Shown here one piece after another: positions 33,440-44,522 of a DNA stretch of 64,000 nt. This stretch comes from Gammaproteobacteria bacterium (GTDB lineage Bacteria > Pseudomonadota > Gammaproteobacteria > JACKNK01). The stretch covers positions 372,001 through 436,000 of the forward strand of contig JACKNK010000003.1 of NCBI GenBank assembly GCA_024234955.1. The letters are read 5' to 3'. A program made the translations under genes and the position numbers. How positions within the stretch are numbered: position 1 is the stretch's first letter; each line of letters begins with the position of its first letter. Below the pieces are notes generated by a model that worked only from the letters and a program-made list of their open reading frames with translations, was not told the origin of the DNA and searched no databases.

Positions 33440-34195
33440 TCAGCGGGATGTCTCCAACAGACGGCGAATGATCGCGCCGGCCAGGGTCAGGCCAAACATC
33501 GCCGGCATGTATGAGATGGTCCCGTTGATGGTATTCGGGCGTGCCGCCTGTTCCGGATCGGCCTCTGGCAAGAGACGCGGTTCTGAGGGAACTTCGTCGG
33601 AAAACACCACTTTCAGCAAGGGTCGCAGCCCCATCTGTTTGAGACGGTTTCTCAAGGCCCGGGCCAAGCCGTCACCGTGGGTCTGATTCAAGCGCGTGAT
33701 CCGGATCCGCGACGGGTCCATACGATTTCCCGCCCCCATGCACGACATCACCGGCACCTCCTGCTGTAAACAGGCGGCGATCAAGGCGGCTTTACACGCA
33801 ACGCTGTCGATACAGTCAGCGACAAAATCGATGCCATGACCGGCAATGAATTCCATCGCATTGTTTTGATCGATAAACGCGTTATGCGCCTCAATTTGCA
33901 GACAGGGATTGATATCCAGCAGGCGCTCACGCATGACCTCGGTCTTGGGACGACCTATCGTCGAGCGCAAGGCGAGTAACTGACGATTCAGGTTGGCTCG
34001 ATCCACGACATCGTGATCAATGATGGTCAGGCGACCGATCCCCGCGCGCGCAAAGGCCTCCGCTGCGTGCCCGCCAACCCCTCCAAGACCGGCGATCAAC
34101 ACATGCTTGCCAGCCAGAGTCTGCATGCCATCGAGGCCGATCAGGACTTCGGTGCGGCAGCAGAAATTGTCTTCATCGGAGGCGATTTCAGGCAT
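33440..34195 (-). CDS. tcdA: tRNA threonylcarbamoyladenosine dehydratase TcdA (CsdL/YgdL)
   Basis: TcdA uses ATP to convert t6A37 of tRNA into its cyclic form. The start MPEIASDEDNF at 34195 gives 251 residues (E. coli 268). It is a ThiF/E1-like enzyme with the glycine-rich ATP motif HVLIAGLGGVGGHAAEAFARAG near residue 33 and the adenylation-site residues DRANLNRQ and DCIDSVACKAALI. The variant proteins lack E1 thioester cysteines, as here. It overlaps tatD by eight bases and is last in a five-gene operon. Confidence 0.92.
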   Translation of the reverse strand: MPEIASDEDNFCCRTEVLIGLDGMQTLAGKHVLIAGLGGVGGHAAEAFARAGIGRLTIIDHDVVDRANLNRQLLALRSTIGRPKTEVMRERLLDINPCLQIEAHNAFIDQNNAMEFIAGHGIDFVADCIDSVACKAALIAACLQQEVPVMSCMGAGNRMDPSRIRITRLNQTHGDGLARALRNRLKQMGLRPLLKVVFSDEVPSEPRLLPEADPEQAARPNTINGTISYMPAMFGLTLAGAIIRRLLETSR

Positions 34196-34958
34196 GGATG
34201 GCGAAAAGCTCCAGGGCGTTGCTACGGGTCTGTTCGGCGACGGCATCCCAGCTGATGCCCCGCAGGTCGGCGATGCAGGCGACCACTTTCGCCACAAACA
34301 GCGGTTCATTGCGCTGACCACGCCGATCCGGCCCCGGCTGGTCCGGCGCGTCTGTCTCGACCAACAGGCTGCTCAGCGGAAGATCGGTCACGATCCGTCG
34401 CAAACGTTGTGCGCGATCGAATTGTACGCTGGCACCGATACCCAGCATCGCCCCCATATCAACCAGCCGCCGCGCCTGGACCTCACTGCCCGCAAAGCTG
34501 TGAATGTCGGCACGCAGACCGGGATGACGTTTGAGCGCGGCGATGACGTCGTCCACGGCACGACGGGCATGCACGATCACCGGCAAGCCGAACTCGGCGG
34601 CGATCTCCAGTTGTTGCTCGAACACATTGCGTTGCGCACGTAGATCGCGTTCAGGAAGATAATAATCCAGACCGCACTCCCCGACCGCGACCGGCTTCTC
34701 AACGCGGACCCAGTCACGCAGCGCCTCCACGTCCTCGCGACCGTGCTGGGCGATGAAATACGGATGCAGCCCGAAAGCCGGGTGCAGACTGCGATGGGCG
34801 GCGCAAATACGTCGGGTACGTCGCCATGTCGATGCGCTGACACCGGGTACCACAATGTGATCGATGCCACCGGCCTGAGCACGTGCCAGCACGGCATCGC
34901 GATCCGCATCGAAACGTGGATCGTCGAAATGACAATGACTATCGAACACGGCGGTCAT
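34188..34958 (-). CDS. tatD: TatD-family metal-dependent hydrolase (probable DNase)
   Basis: The 256-residue protein is a TIM-barrel amidohydrolase of the TatD family, whose studied members are 3'-5' exonucleases or D-tyrosyl-tRNA-type hydrolases. Metal ligands are visible in SHCHFDDPRFDADRD (HxH) at the start, the Glu in VGECGLDYY near residue 93, HARRA near 128, HSFAGSE near 153 and the Asp in LVETDAPDQPG near 205. Paralogues (YcfH, YjjV, TatD) cannot be told apart reliably from sequence alone; the length fits YjjV-like forms. It overlaps parA by four bases. Confidence 0.88.
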   Translation of the reverse strand: MTAVFDSHCHFDDPRFDADRDAVLARAQAGGIDHIVVPGVSASTWRRTRRICAAHRSLHPAFGLHPYFIAQHGREDVEALRDWVRVEKPVAVGECGLDYYLPERDLRAQRNVFEQQLEIAAEFGLPVIVHARRAVDDVIAALKRHPGLRADIHSFAGSEVQARRLVDMGAMLGIGASVQFDRAQRLRRIVTDLPLSSLLVETDAPDQPGPDRRGQRNEPLFVAKVVACIADLRGISWDAVAEQTRSNALELFAIHA

Positions 34959-35560
34959 GGCAGCGTCAGCGCCCGATCGACGACAGCGATCGCCTGCGGA
35001 CCGGCAAACCCCGAATGGAACAGTTCCGCAAAATCACCGAGGCGGGGCACCGCATCAGGCAACACGTTCAAGCCCATTTCCATTATCTCATTGCGAAGCG
35101 CGCCCAGATCCTCGTTCTGATATTGATTGAAGACCACATCGACACGCGCTGACAGCGTCGCAGGCACCACCAGCCCGGCGACCGTCGCCAATGCCCAGAC
35201 ATCCGGCCAGGACGGGCGCGTCGGCACCAGGACCCGGTCTACGCTCCGCAAAATATCGTCGCTCAATGCCGACAAGGTCGGCGGGGCATCGACGATGATG
35301 ATGTCGAAAACGACCGCAAATCGCCTCAGGTTCTCCGCCACGTCGGCATTGACCAGGGAACGCACTTCCACCCCGCCTTCGACGGTGGCGTTGAAGGCCT
35401 CGCTGAAACGCTCACCCCAGGCACTGGCCGTACCCTGGTAATCCACATCCAGAATCAACACTGCACGACCGCGAGCCGCCATCGCCTGGGCGCTGGCGAT
35501 GGCCAGCGTACTTTTACCCGTCCCACCTTTTTGATGCAGAAAGGCCCAGCGTTCAGACAT
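34955..35560 (-). CDS. Orphan ParA/MinD-like ATPase
   Basis: The 201-residue protein is a small deviant Walker ATPase. Walker A is KGGTGKST with the signature lysine near residue 11, Walker B-like IIIVDAPP is near 92, and DVDYQGTASAW carries the switch Asp. It lacks the N-terminal helix-turn-helix of plasmid ParAs and there is no parB beside it, so it is an orphan of the type that positions protein complexes. It overlaps the ABC permease by eight bases and tatD by four, which suggests a link with the transporter; the cargo is unknown. Confidence 0.85.
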   Translation of the reverse strand: MSERWAFLHQKGGTGKSTLAIASAQAMAARGRAVLILDVDYQGTASAWGERFSEAFNATVEGGVEVRSLVNADVAENLRRFAVVFDIIIVDAPPTLSALSDDILRSVDRVLVPTRPSWPDVWALATVAGLVVPATLSARVDVVFNQYQNEDLGALRNEIMEMGLNVLPDAVPRLGDFAELFHSGFAGPQAIAVVDRALTLP

Positions 35561-36797
35561 CGCGCAGACCTTCGGACGGTTCGATACGCCCGGCGCGCAG
35601 TCCGCCCAGCGCCGCCGCCAGCATGGCGCAGATCAGGGTGAATCCGAGCGCGGCAAGGTGATGCCAGGGCAATAGCCGACAGACCTCGGCGCCCACCCGG
35701 ACCTTGTCCGCGAACAGATCGTTGATCAGCGCCTCCAGCCCCAGATAGATCAGCACCGCGAGTACCCATCCGCCAATTGCCGTAAACAGGCCCTGCAGGA
35801 CCGGAAACCAGACCACATCGCCACGCCGGAAACCGACCAGACGCAACACCGACAAATCGCGTCGTTTGCGATCGACGTCCGCCCAAAGACTGGCGCCCAG
35901 CGACATCGAAAACCCCACCGTGCCAACCAGGGCGATGATCCAGAACACCAGACTCAGGTTTCGATCCAGCGAGCGCACCACATCGATGTCTGCGGCATGG
36001 GTGCGCACGTCGATGCCCAATTTATTGAAGCCATCCCGAAGCCGCAGCACATCGTCAAGTTCCGCCGCATAAAGGCGGAAACCCGGATACAGCGGGGCGG
36101 CGTCACCCGGCGGGTCCCCCGACCAGTTCAGGCGTGCGACTGCCTTGCCATCCCGGTAGTCCTCGACGGCGGTAAGTAACGACAAGGGCACGAACAACGC
36201 ATCGCGGGTAAACGCCCGTTCCGGGGCGACGCCGATCACCTTGAGGGCGATCTCCACCCGCTCCCGGTTACCGCCGTGCAGGCGGGTGACATAGCCGGTA
36301 ATCTCTGCCCCGGCAGCGATACCCCCCAGTTTGCGCGACGTATTCGCGGCCAGCACGACTTCATCGATGGCGTTTGGCGGTGGCGACTGACCTTCCAGGC
36401 TGGGGTCGCCCTCGCCCGAGGGAATCAGTTCGACGTCGAGAATATTGCCGCCGCCAGCGGCACTCAGCTTCATGCTCGCCGCCAAGGTGCGGGTACGCGG
36501 CATCACAAAGGCGACACCGTCGGTCTCGCGCATCCGCGCAAACCAGGCACTGTCGTAATCGCCGCTGCCAACCGTGCGTATCTCGCGATTTCGGGGATCG
36601 AGAACGAGCTGGTCGAGCATCGAACTGACGATGCCGAATTTCAGCCCGAACAAAATCAGCAACGGCGCAAGCACCGCTGCCAAAGCGAGGATGAAACACA
36701 CCGAAACCCGCCACTGATGCCGGTAATCCGCGAACGCGAGCGCCAGCACATCGCGAAAATGCGCGCTGGTCCACATGGCGAGACGGTGATCAATCAC
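35553..36797 (-). CDS. FtsX/MacB-like ABC transporter permease
   Basis: The protein has the four-helix layout of mechanotransmission-type ABC permeases: helix 1 near the N-terminus (VCFILALAAVLAPLLILFGL), a large periplasmic domain of about 200 residues, and three C-terminal helices (LVFWIIALVGTVGFSMSLGASL, LFTAIGGWVLAVLIYLGLEAL, LGFTLICAMLAAALGGL). I favour a GTG start at 36797, six bases after AAGGGG, giving about 414 residues; ATGs at 36824 and 36776 are alternatives. It overlaps its ATPase by eight bases. The substrate is unknown; lipoprotein or peptide export is typical of the family. Confidence 0.82.
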   Translation of the reverse strand: MIDHRLAMWTSAHFRDVLALAFADYRHQWRVSVCFILALAAVLAPLLILFGLKFGIVSSMLDQLVLDPRNREIRTVGSGDYDSAWFARMRETDGVAFVMPRTRTLAASMKLSAAGGGNILDVELIPSGEGDPSLEGQSPPPNAIDEVVLAANTSRKLGGIAAGAEITGYVTRLHGGNRERVEIALKVIGVAPERAFTRDALFVPLSLLTAVEDYRDGKAVARLNWSGDPPGDAAPLYPGFRLYAAELDDVLRLRDGFNKLGIDVRTHAADIDVVRSLDRNLSLVFWIIALVGTVGFSMSLGASLWADVDRKRRDLSVLRLVGFRRGDVVWFPVLQGLFTAIGGWVLAVLIYLGLEALINDLFADKVRVGAEVCRLLPWHHLAALGFTLICAMLAAALGGLRAGRIEPSEGLRDV

Positions 36798-37509
36798 GGA
36801 ACACCCCTTCGACGGTCCCGTCATCCGCCTGGCCCGTCTCGAAGTGCAGGGCGCGCAATCCGAAACGTTCTACCGCCGGCCAGTCGTGGGTCGCCAGAAT
36901 CAGGGTCACACCGTTGTCATCGACCAGGCTCATGAACATTTCCATGACCTTCCGTGCGGTCACCGGATCGAGCGACGACGTCGGCTCGTCGGCCAGAACG
37001 ATCGCCGGCTTGTGCGCCAGCGCGCGGGCAATCGCCACGCGTTGTCGCTGACCCGCCGACAACATGCCGGGCAACTTGCGCAACTGATCTCCGATACCCA
37101 GTTCCGAGCCCAGTTGCGCCACCCGAGCCCCCGGATCGAGACCCAGCAGACGCAGGGACAAGGCAATGTTGTCCGCCGCACTGATGTAAGGCAGCAGCCC
37201 CCCGGTCTGCAGCACATAACCGATGTGCCGGGAGCGCATTTCACTCAGATGATTCTGCTGATCGATCTCCCAGGTCCCGGCGATGTCGATGCCGCCACTG
37301 CGAGGCCGGAAATCGAAGCGTTCCGCCGCACTCGGCCGCAGCACCAACGCCAGAATGTCCAGCAAGGTGCTCTTGCCACACCCGGAAGGCCCGACCAGCG
37401 CAATCTTCTCACCCGCTTCAACATTCAAAAGCGGCACGCGCAACCGGAACGCCCCGCCCTCGGAGCGGTGCGTCTTGTCCAGATCACGAATGCGATAAAC
37501 GGCAGGCAT
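36790..37509 (-). CDS. ABC transporter ATP-binding protein (FtsE/LolD/MacB class)
   Basis: The 239-residue ATPase has Walker A GPSGCGKST near residue 40, the Q-loop in YVLQTGGLL, the ABC signature LSAGQRQRVAIARAL near 150, Walker B IVLADEPTSSLD, and the H-loop in LATHDWP. These are all intact. Length and spacing match ATPases that partner FtsX-like permeases. The ATG at 37509 (MPAVYRIRDLDKTH) is chosen by homology; it has no clear ribosome-binding site, and the frame is open to 37584. It is first in the operon ATPase-permease-ParA-TatD-TcdA. Confidence 0.88.
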   Translation of the reverse strand: MPAVYRIRDLDKTHRSEGGAFRLRVPLLNVEAGEKIALVGPSGCGKSTLLDILALVLRPSAAERFDFRPRSGGIDIAGTWEIDQQNHLSEMRSRHIGYVLQTGGLLPYISAADNIALSLRLLGLDPGARVAQLGSELGIGDQLRKLPGMLSAGQRQRVAIARALAHKPAIVLADEPTSSLDPVTARKVMEMFMSLVDDNGVTLILATHDWPAVERFGLRALHFETGQADDGTVEGVFRD

Positions 37510-37715
37510 AAGACGGGAAATCTTAGCTGGGAAGTGTCGACACCGCTCGGGTTTGGGCACAGCAATTTCGGCACCGAGGCGCATTCAGGAAACATTGGGA
37601 AACGGTTATCCATCATTCGCGACAGGGGCAGCAGATGGATCGTCGTCACGACATCGACATGTTGCGACGTTTCACTTACCGTTTGCACATCGACTTACGC
37701 TCCACACCGCCCTAA
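37510..37715. other. Upstream region of the ABC operon
   Basis: This 206-base stretch separates the ABC ATPase start from MITE copy 2 and has no credible gene. It should hold the promoter of the ABC-ParA operon. A perfect 10-base palindrome GTGTCGACAC lies at 37534-37543, about 25 bases before the ATPase start, and could be a protein-binding site. That role is a guess. Confidence 0.4.
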
Positions 37716-37876
37716 GGAACCTCTGATCGAATCATTCCCGGACATCTGAAGCCTGAAATCGCCGCTTTCTGCGTTGCGAAACTTGGCAATAGACCGGCTA
37801 TTACCTGCGTTCCGCGCCTTGAACGCGACAATTTCAGCCATCCAGCTGAACCGTGCCTGATTCAATCAGAGGTTCC
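37716..37876. mobile_element. MITE-like element, copy 2
   Basis: This 161-base element matches copy 1 (14408-14569) at about 95 percent in the same orientation, beginning GGAACCTCTGATCGAATCA and ending TGATTCAATCAGAGGTTCC. CTAA flanks both ends (37712-37715 and 37877-37880), a clean 4-base target duplication. The inverted arms let the whole element fold as a long imperfect hairpin. The right end lies seven bases before the ATG of the GT39 gene and supplies the only Shine-Dalgarno-like sequence (AGAGG) for it. No transposase is encoded. Confidence 0.9.
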
Positions 37877-37883
37877 CTAAGTG

Positions 37884-39539
37884 ATGAAACACACTGATCG
37901 GATGTTGCCCATTTTCCATTGGGTCAGAACGCGTCTGCCGTTGTCATCCCTGGCCCTGCTTGCATGCATGGCAATCCTGTTCATGAGCGCCCCCATGGAC
38001 GGCGATTTCCGCTATAGCGACGCCTCACGACATGCCCTCAATGGGGCTTTCTATCTGGATGCGATCAGTCACTTCCCTTGGCAAGACCCCATCGGCTATG
38101 CCGAAAAGTACTATCAACGCTATCCGGCACTCACCATCCTGTTCTATCCCCCGCTGATGCATCTCTCCGAAGCCGCATTTTATGCGGTCTTCGGTGTATC
38201 GCACTGGGTCGCCCAGCTGACGGTCAGCGCGTATTACCTGCTCGGTGCGTTTGCGGCCTTTTATATCGCACGACTCTGGCTGCTGCCCCTCCAGGCGCTG
38301 GCCACCACCATCGTGTTCATCGCCCTCCCGGAGATGGCGCTGTGGGGTCGCCAGGTGATGCTCGATATTCCGGCGCTTGCGTTCCTGCTGTGGTGTTTCT
38401 ACTTCCTGTTCCGCGACATCCGGGAACCGCATCCCAAGTGGCTCTATCTGATGCTCATGGCGTTCGTGCTCGGGCTTTACACGAAGCAGACGATTGCGTT
38501 TGCCGCGCCTGTCCTTTTCGCGGGGGCCTGGCTGTCCCGTGGAAAACACCTTCTCACGGATCGGCACGCCTGGCAGGCGCTGCTCATCGCCGCAATCGCG
38601 ACGCTTCCCCTGATTGCGATCACCCTCAAGTTCGGCGGTTTCAACGCTGTCTCGGTCGCTCAGGGAGACGGTCTTGGTGACCACAGCCAACTGGATTTGG
38701 GTTTTTACCTCGCCGCGCTGCCTCAGCAGGCGGGCTGGCTGCTGCCGATATTGGCGGCGTGTTCCGTCATCTGGATGGCGATTCGACGCCAGTCACTGCT
38801 GCCCCGAAAGGAACTGGCCGTGGTGCTGCTCTGGTTCATCGTCGGCTATGTGTTTTTCTCGGCAATTCGTCTTCACGCCACGCGCTTCGACCTGCCGATC
38901 CTGTTCCCCATGGTGCTGCTCGCCATGCTCTGGCTGAACCGGATATTTCCGCATGGCCGCGCCAACGCTATCGCGGTCGTGATGGCGGTTGGCATGTTCC
39001 TGACCACGCTGGCGTGGCATCCGGTGCCCTCGGTGAAGGGATACAAGCAAGCCAGCGATGTGGTGGCAGAACGCGCGGCTACGGCCAGCACGGTACTGTT
39101 CTCAGGGCATCAGGATGGCACGTTCATCTTCAACATCCGCGCGCATGAAAACCGCTCAGACCTGTCCGTAATCCGCGCCGACAAACTGTTTTTCAAGGTC
39201 AACGTGAGCCGTGCATACGGCATGGATGTAATCAGCAATCCGTCTGCGGAAGACATCGCCTTGCTGCTGGACGAATCAAACATCGACATCGTGGTCAGCG
39301 AACCCGGTTTCTGGCTGGATCAGGCGCCCATGCGCACGCTCAGCCGAGTTCTCAATGACCCCGCCCGTTTCCGGATTGTCACTCGCATCCCGATCGATGC
39401 GCGGGTCTGGAAAAGCAAGGGTGGGGAAACCGAACTGGTGATATACGAACGGATCGGTCAAGTCGGCACCGACCCCATCGCGCATCCAAAACGCAAGATT
39501 GAATTGCCCATCATCGGTCGGACAATCGGAAACTCCTGA
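37884..39539 (+). CDS. GT39-type polyprenyl-phosphate-dependent membrane glycosyltransferase
   Basis: The roughly 551-residue protein has about eleven hydrophobic helices and a soluble C-terminal domain of about 160 residues, the plan of ArnT/PMT-like GT-C enzymes that move a sugar from a lipid carrier to an acceptor outside the membrane. The first periplasmic loop carries the expected acidic residues (APMDGDFRYSDASRHALNGAFYLD). The acceptor and sugar are unknown. It starts at ATG 37884, or GTG 37881, directly after the MITE, which gives its ribosome-binding sequence. It is a lone plus-strand gene between two minus-strand operons, so recent acquisition is possible. Confidence 0.8.
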   Translation: MKHTDRMLPIFHWVRTRLPLSSLALLACMAILFMSAPMDGDFRYSDASRHALNGAFYLDAISHFPWQDPIGYAEKYYQRYPALTILFYPPLMHLSEAAFYAVFGVSHWVAQLTVSAYYLLGAFAAFYIARLWLLPLQALATTIVFIALPEMALWGRQVMLDIPALAFLLWCFYFLFRDIREPHPKWLYLMLMAFVLGLYTKQTIAFAAPVLFAGAWLSRGKHLLTDRHAWQALLIAAIATLPLIAITLKFGGFNAVSVAQGDGLGDHSQLDLGFYLAALPQQAGWLLPILAACSVIWMAIRRQSLLPRKELAVVLLWFIVGYVFFSAIRLHATRFDLPILFPMVLLAMLWLNRIFPHGRANAIAVVMAVGMFLTTLAWHPVPSVKGYKQASDVVAERAATASTVLFSGHQDGTFIFNIRAHENRSDLSVIRADKLFFKVNVSRAYGMDVISNPSAEDIALLLDESNIDIVVSEPGFWLDQAPMRTLSRVLNDPARFRIVTRIPIDARVWKSKGGETELVIYERIGQVGTDPIAHPKRKIELPIIGRTIGNS

Positions 39540-39544
39540 TCCAT

Positions 39545-40504
39545 TCAGCGCGAGTTCCACAAGCCACGGATACCCGCAACCCCCTGCCCCCCCGACCGAT
39601 AAGCCTCAGACAGATCGGCATCGTCCACCCCCCCCAAGGCGTATACCGGCAAAACCGCTGGCTCTACCTGTTGGTGAAAACGCGCCCAGCCGATTGCCTG
39701 GGCATCGGGATGAGAAGGGGTCGGTTTTACCGGGGAAAGCACCGCGAAATCCGCATCGATATGTGCGGCTTGCGCGAGTTCTTCGACGTTGTGACAGGAG
39801 ACCCCCACCCACCGCCTCGATGACAGCGGTCGTGCGGCCAGGGCCATCAGACGTTTCGACGACAGGTGCACGCCGTCAAATCCGAGATCCACGGCGCGTT
39901 CAGGCGATCCGTTAAGCAATATCCTGCCGCCTTGCGCATGCACACGGTCGCGACAGGCGATCGCCAGCGCATCCGGCAAGGGATCGCGACTGCGAAGCTG
40001 CACCAACCGGACGCCCCGGTTCAACGCGGAACCCAGTCCCGCGAGGAAGCGCTCCGGCGTGCCCACATCCTGAATGTCGGGGGTGATCAGGTAGCGTTCC
40101 GGCAAACTGACCGCCCTGACGATCGGGCGATTCGCGGCGGGGAACTGCCGCTGCCACAGGTCGGCGATCGACACCCACTCGACCGGCTGCCCCTCTCGAC
40201 CGTGGGGTACACCATCGAAAGCGGTCACCCTCCAGACGTCGAGCAGCACGCTGCGTTCCGGATAGCGATGGGTGACTCGAATCAGCGGTCGAGAGACTCG
40301 GGGAACGATACCCAATTCCTCATCCAGCTCACGGGCCAACGCCGTCAGGACGTCTTCGCCGGGCTCGACCTTGCCACCCGGCAATTCCCACAGACCGCCC
40401 TGATGCTTGTCGTCAGGACGTCGGGCAAGCAGGACCCGCCCGCCCGCCTCGTCGATTATCGCGGCCGCCGCAACGTGAAGCGGATCACGTCCGGTACTCG
40501 GCAT
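39545..40504 (-). CDS. Nudix (MutT-like) hydrolase fused to ThiE-like domain
   Basis: The 319-residue protein joins two domains. Residues about 8-135 are a Nudix hydrolase with a complete box, GGKVEPGEDVLTALARELDEELGI split across the conserved G-x5-E-x7-REx2EExG spacing, like MutT, which clears 8-oxo-dGTP. Residues about 150-319 resemble thiamine-phosphate synthase (RLVQLRSRDPLPDALAIA, GFDGVHLSS, WVGVSCHNVEEL, DFAVLSPVKPTPSHPDA, PVYALGGVDDADL). This fusion is known in many gammaproteobacteria; the role of the second domain is not settled. It overlaps argJ by 20 bases. Confidence 0.88.
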   Translation of the reverse strand: MPSTGRDPLHVAAAAIIDEAGGRVLLARRPDDKHQGGLWELPGGKVEPGEDVLTALARELDEELGIVPRVSRPLIRVTHRYPERSVLLDVWRVTAFDGVPHGREGQPVEWVSIADLWQRQFPAANRPIVRAVSLPERYLITPDIQDVGTPERFLAGLGSALNRGVRLVQLRSRDPLPDALAIACRDRVHAQGGRILLNGSPERAVDLGFDGVHLSSKRLMALAARPLSSRRWVGVSCHNVEELAQAAHIDADFAVLSPVKPTPSHPDAQAIGWARFHQQVEPAVLPVYALGGVDDADLSEAYRSGGQGVAGIRGLWNSR

Positions 40505-41696
40505 TGATCTTTACGTAGTCGTGCGAAAGGTCGGTCGTCCAGATCGTGGCGCGCTGATCACCGCGACCAAGTTCGACCCGGACCGTGATTTCCGCACGGT
40601 TCATGACCGTCTGACCGAGTTCCTCGCGATATTCCGGGTTGCGACCGCCATCGACCACGATCTGCACGTCGTCGAGCCAGACCTGCACGGCTTCGATCTG
40701 CATGTCATCGATACCGGCGCGACCGACGGCGGCAAGGATGCGTCCCCAATTCGGGTCGGAGGCGAAGAACGCCGTCTTGACCAACGGGGAGTGTGCAATG
40801 GTGTAGGCCACCGCCCGCGCCTCATCACGATGCGCGGCACCGCGCACGTCCAGGGTAATGAACTTGGTGGCCCCTTCGCCGTCGCGGATGATCGTTTGCG
40901 CGAGTTCCATCGCCAGGGCGTTCAGGGCATCGGCAAACAGACGCCGATCCCCATCGCCACTCAGACCGACCCGGGACGCACCGCTGGCCAGCAGGACCAG
41001 GGCGTCGTTGGTCGAGGTATCGCCATCGACAGTGACGCTGTTGAAGGACAGATTGACTGCATCGACGAGCAGCGCCTTGAGATCCGCCTTGTCGATCACC
41101 GCGTCAGTCGCGATATAGCCAAGCATGGTCGCCATGTCGGGACGGATCATGCCCGCTCCCTTGCAGATGCCGGTGAGGGTGACGGTGCCACCGCTCAGGC
41201 AAACCTGCGCGGACACGCCTTTGGGCAGGGTGTCGGTTGTCATGATCGCCCGAGCGGCATTCATCCAGGCGTCCTCGGAGAGGGCTGCAACCGCGCCGGG
41301 CAGCGCCTTTTCGATGGCCGTCACATTCAAGGGCTCCCCGATCACCCCGGTGGAAAACGGCAGCACCTCGCGGTCTTCCACACCCAAAGCCGACCCCGCC
41401 AATACACAGGAACGCTGCGCATCGCCCATCCCCTGTTTGCCAGTTCCGGCATTGGCGTTGCCACTGTTGATCAACAACAGACGCGGCGTGGTGGCCGCAA
41501 TATGCGCTTTCGCGACATGCACCGGCGCCGCGCAGAAGGCATTGCGGGTAAACACCGCTGCGGCAGCGCCGCCAGCGGCCATCTCGATCAGAACCAGATC
41601 GTTGCGGTTTTTGTAGCGAATACCCGCAGCGACGGCGGACAGCCGAATGCCAGGGACCGGTAACAAGCGCTCCGGCGCAACCAGACCTACTGCCAT
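40485..41696 (-). CDS. argJ: Bifunctional ornithine acetyltransferase / N-acetylglutamate synthase
   Basis: ArgJ moves the acetyl group from N-acetylornithine to glutamate, giving the cyclic route of arginine synthesis. The 403-residue precursor cleaves itself before the Thr in KGAGMIRPDMATMLGYIATDA near residue 190 to give alpha and beta chains. Other family motifs are INSGNANAGTG and VDGDTSTNDALVLLASG. The C-terminus NAEYRT is typical. It starts one base after the secA stop. Whether it can also make N-acetylglutamate from acetyl-CoA cannot be told from sequence. Confidence 0.97.
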   Translation of the reverse strand: MAVGLVAPERLLPVPGIRLSAVAAGIRYKNRNDLVLIEMAAGGAAAAVFTRNAFCAAPVHVAKAHIAATTPRLLLINSGNANAGTGKQGMGDAQRSCVLAGSALGVEDREVLPFSTGVIGEPLNVTAIEKALPGAVAALSEDAWMNAARAIMTTDTLPKGVSAQVCLSGGTVTLTGICKGAGMIRPDMATMLGYIATDAVIDKADLKALLVDAVNLSFNSVTVDGDTSTNDALVLLASGASRVGLSGDGDRRLFADALNALAMELAQTIIRDGEGATKFITLDVRGAAHRDEARAVAYTIAHSPLVKTAFFASDPNWGRILAAVGRAGIDDMQIEAVQVWLDDVQIVVDGGRNPEYREELGQTVMNRAEITVRVELGRGDQRATIWTTDLSHDYVKINAEYRT

Positions 41697-41697
41697 A

Positions 41698-44433
<2,736 letters not shown>

Positions 44434-44522
44434 GATGAGGAACCGGGGAATTCAGGTACGTGTGGAAAACAAGCGCGCGATCATAACCCAGCTAATCGAA
44501 CGCGCCGGTGAAGCGGGCAGAC

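Noticed and set aside
30315..37509. Search for a prophage, defence island or CRISPR array in the less conserved middle of the window
   Set aside because: No repeats with regular spacing, no integrase or phage structural genes and no known defence proteins were seen. Genes there are ordinary or single oddities.
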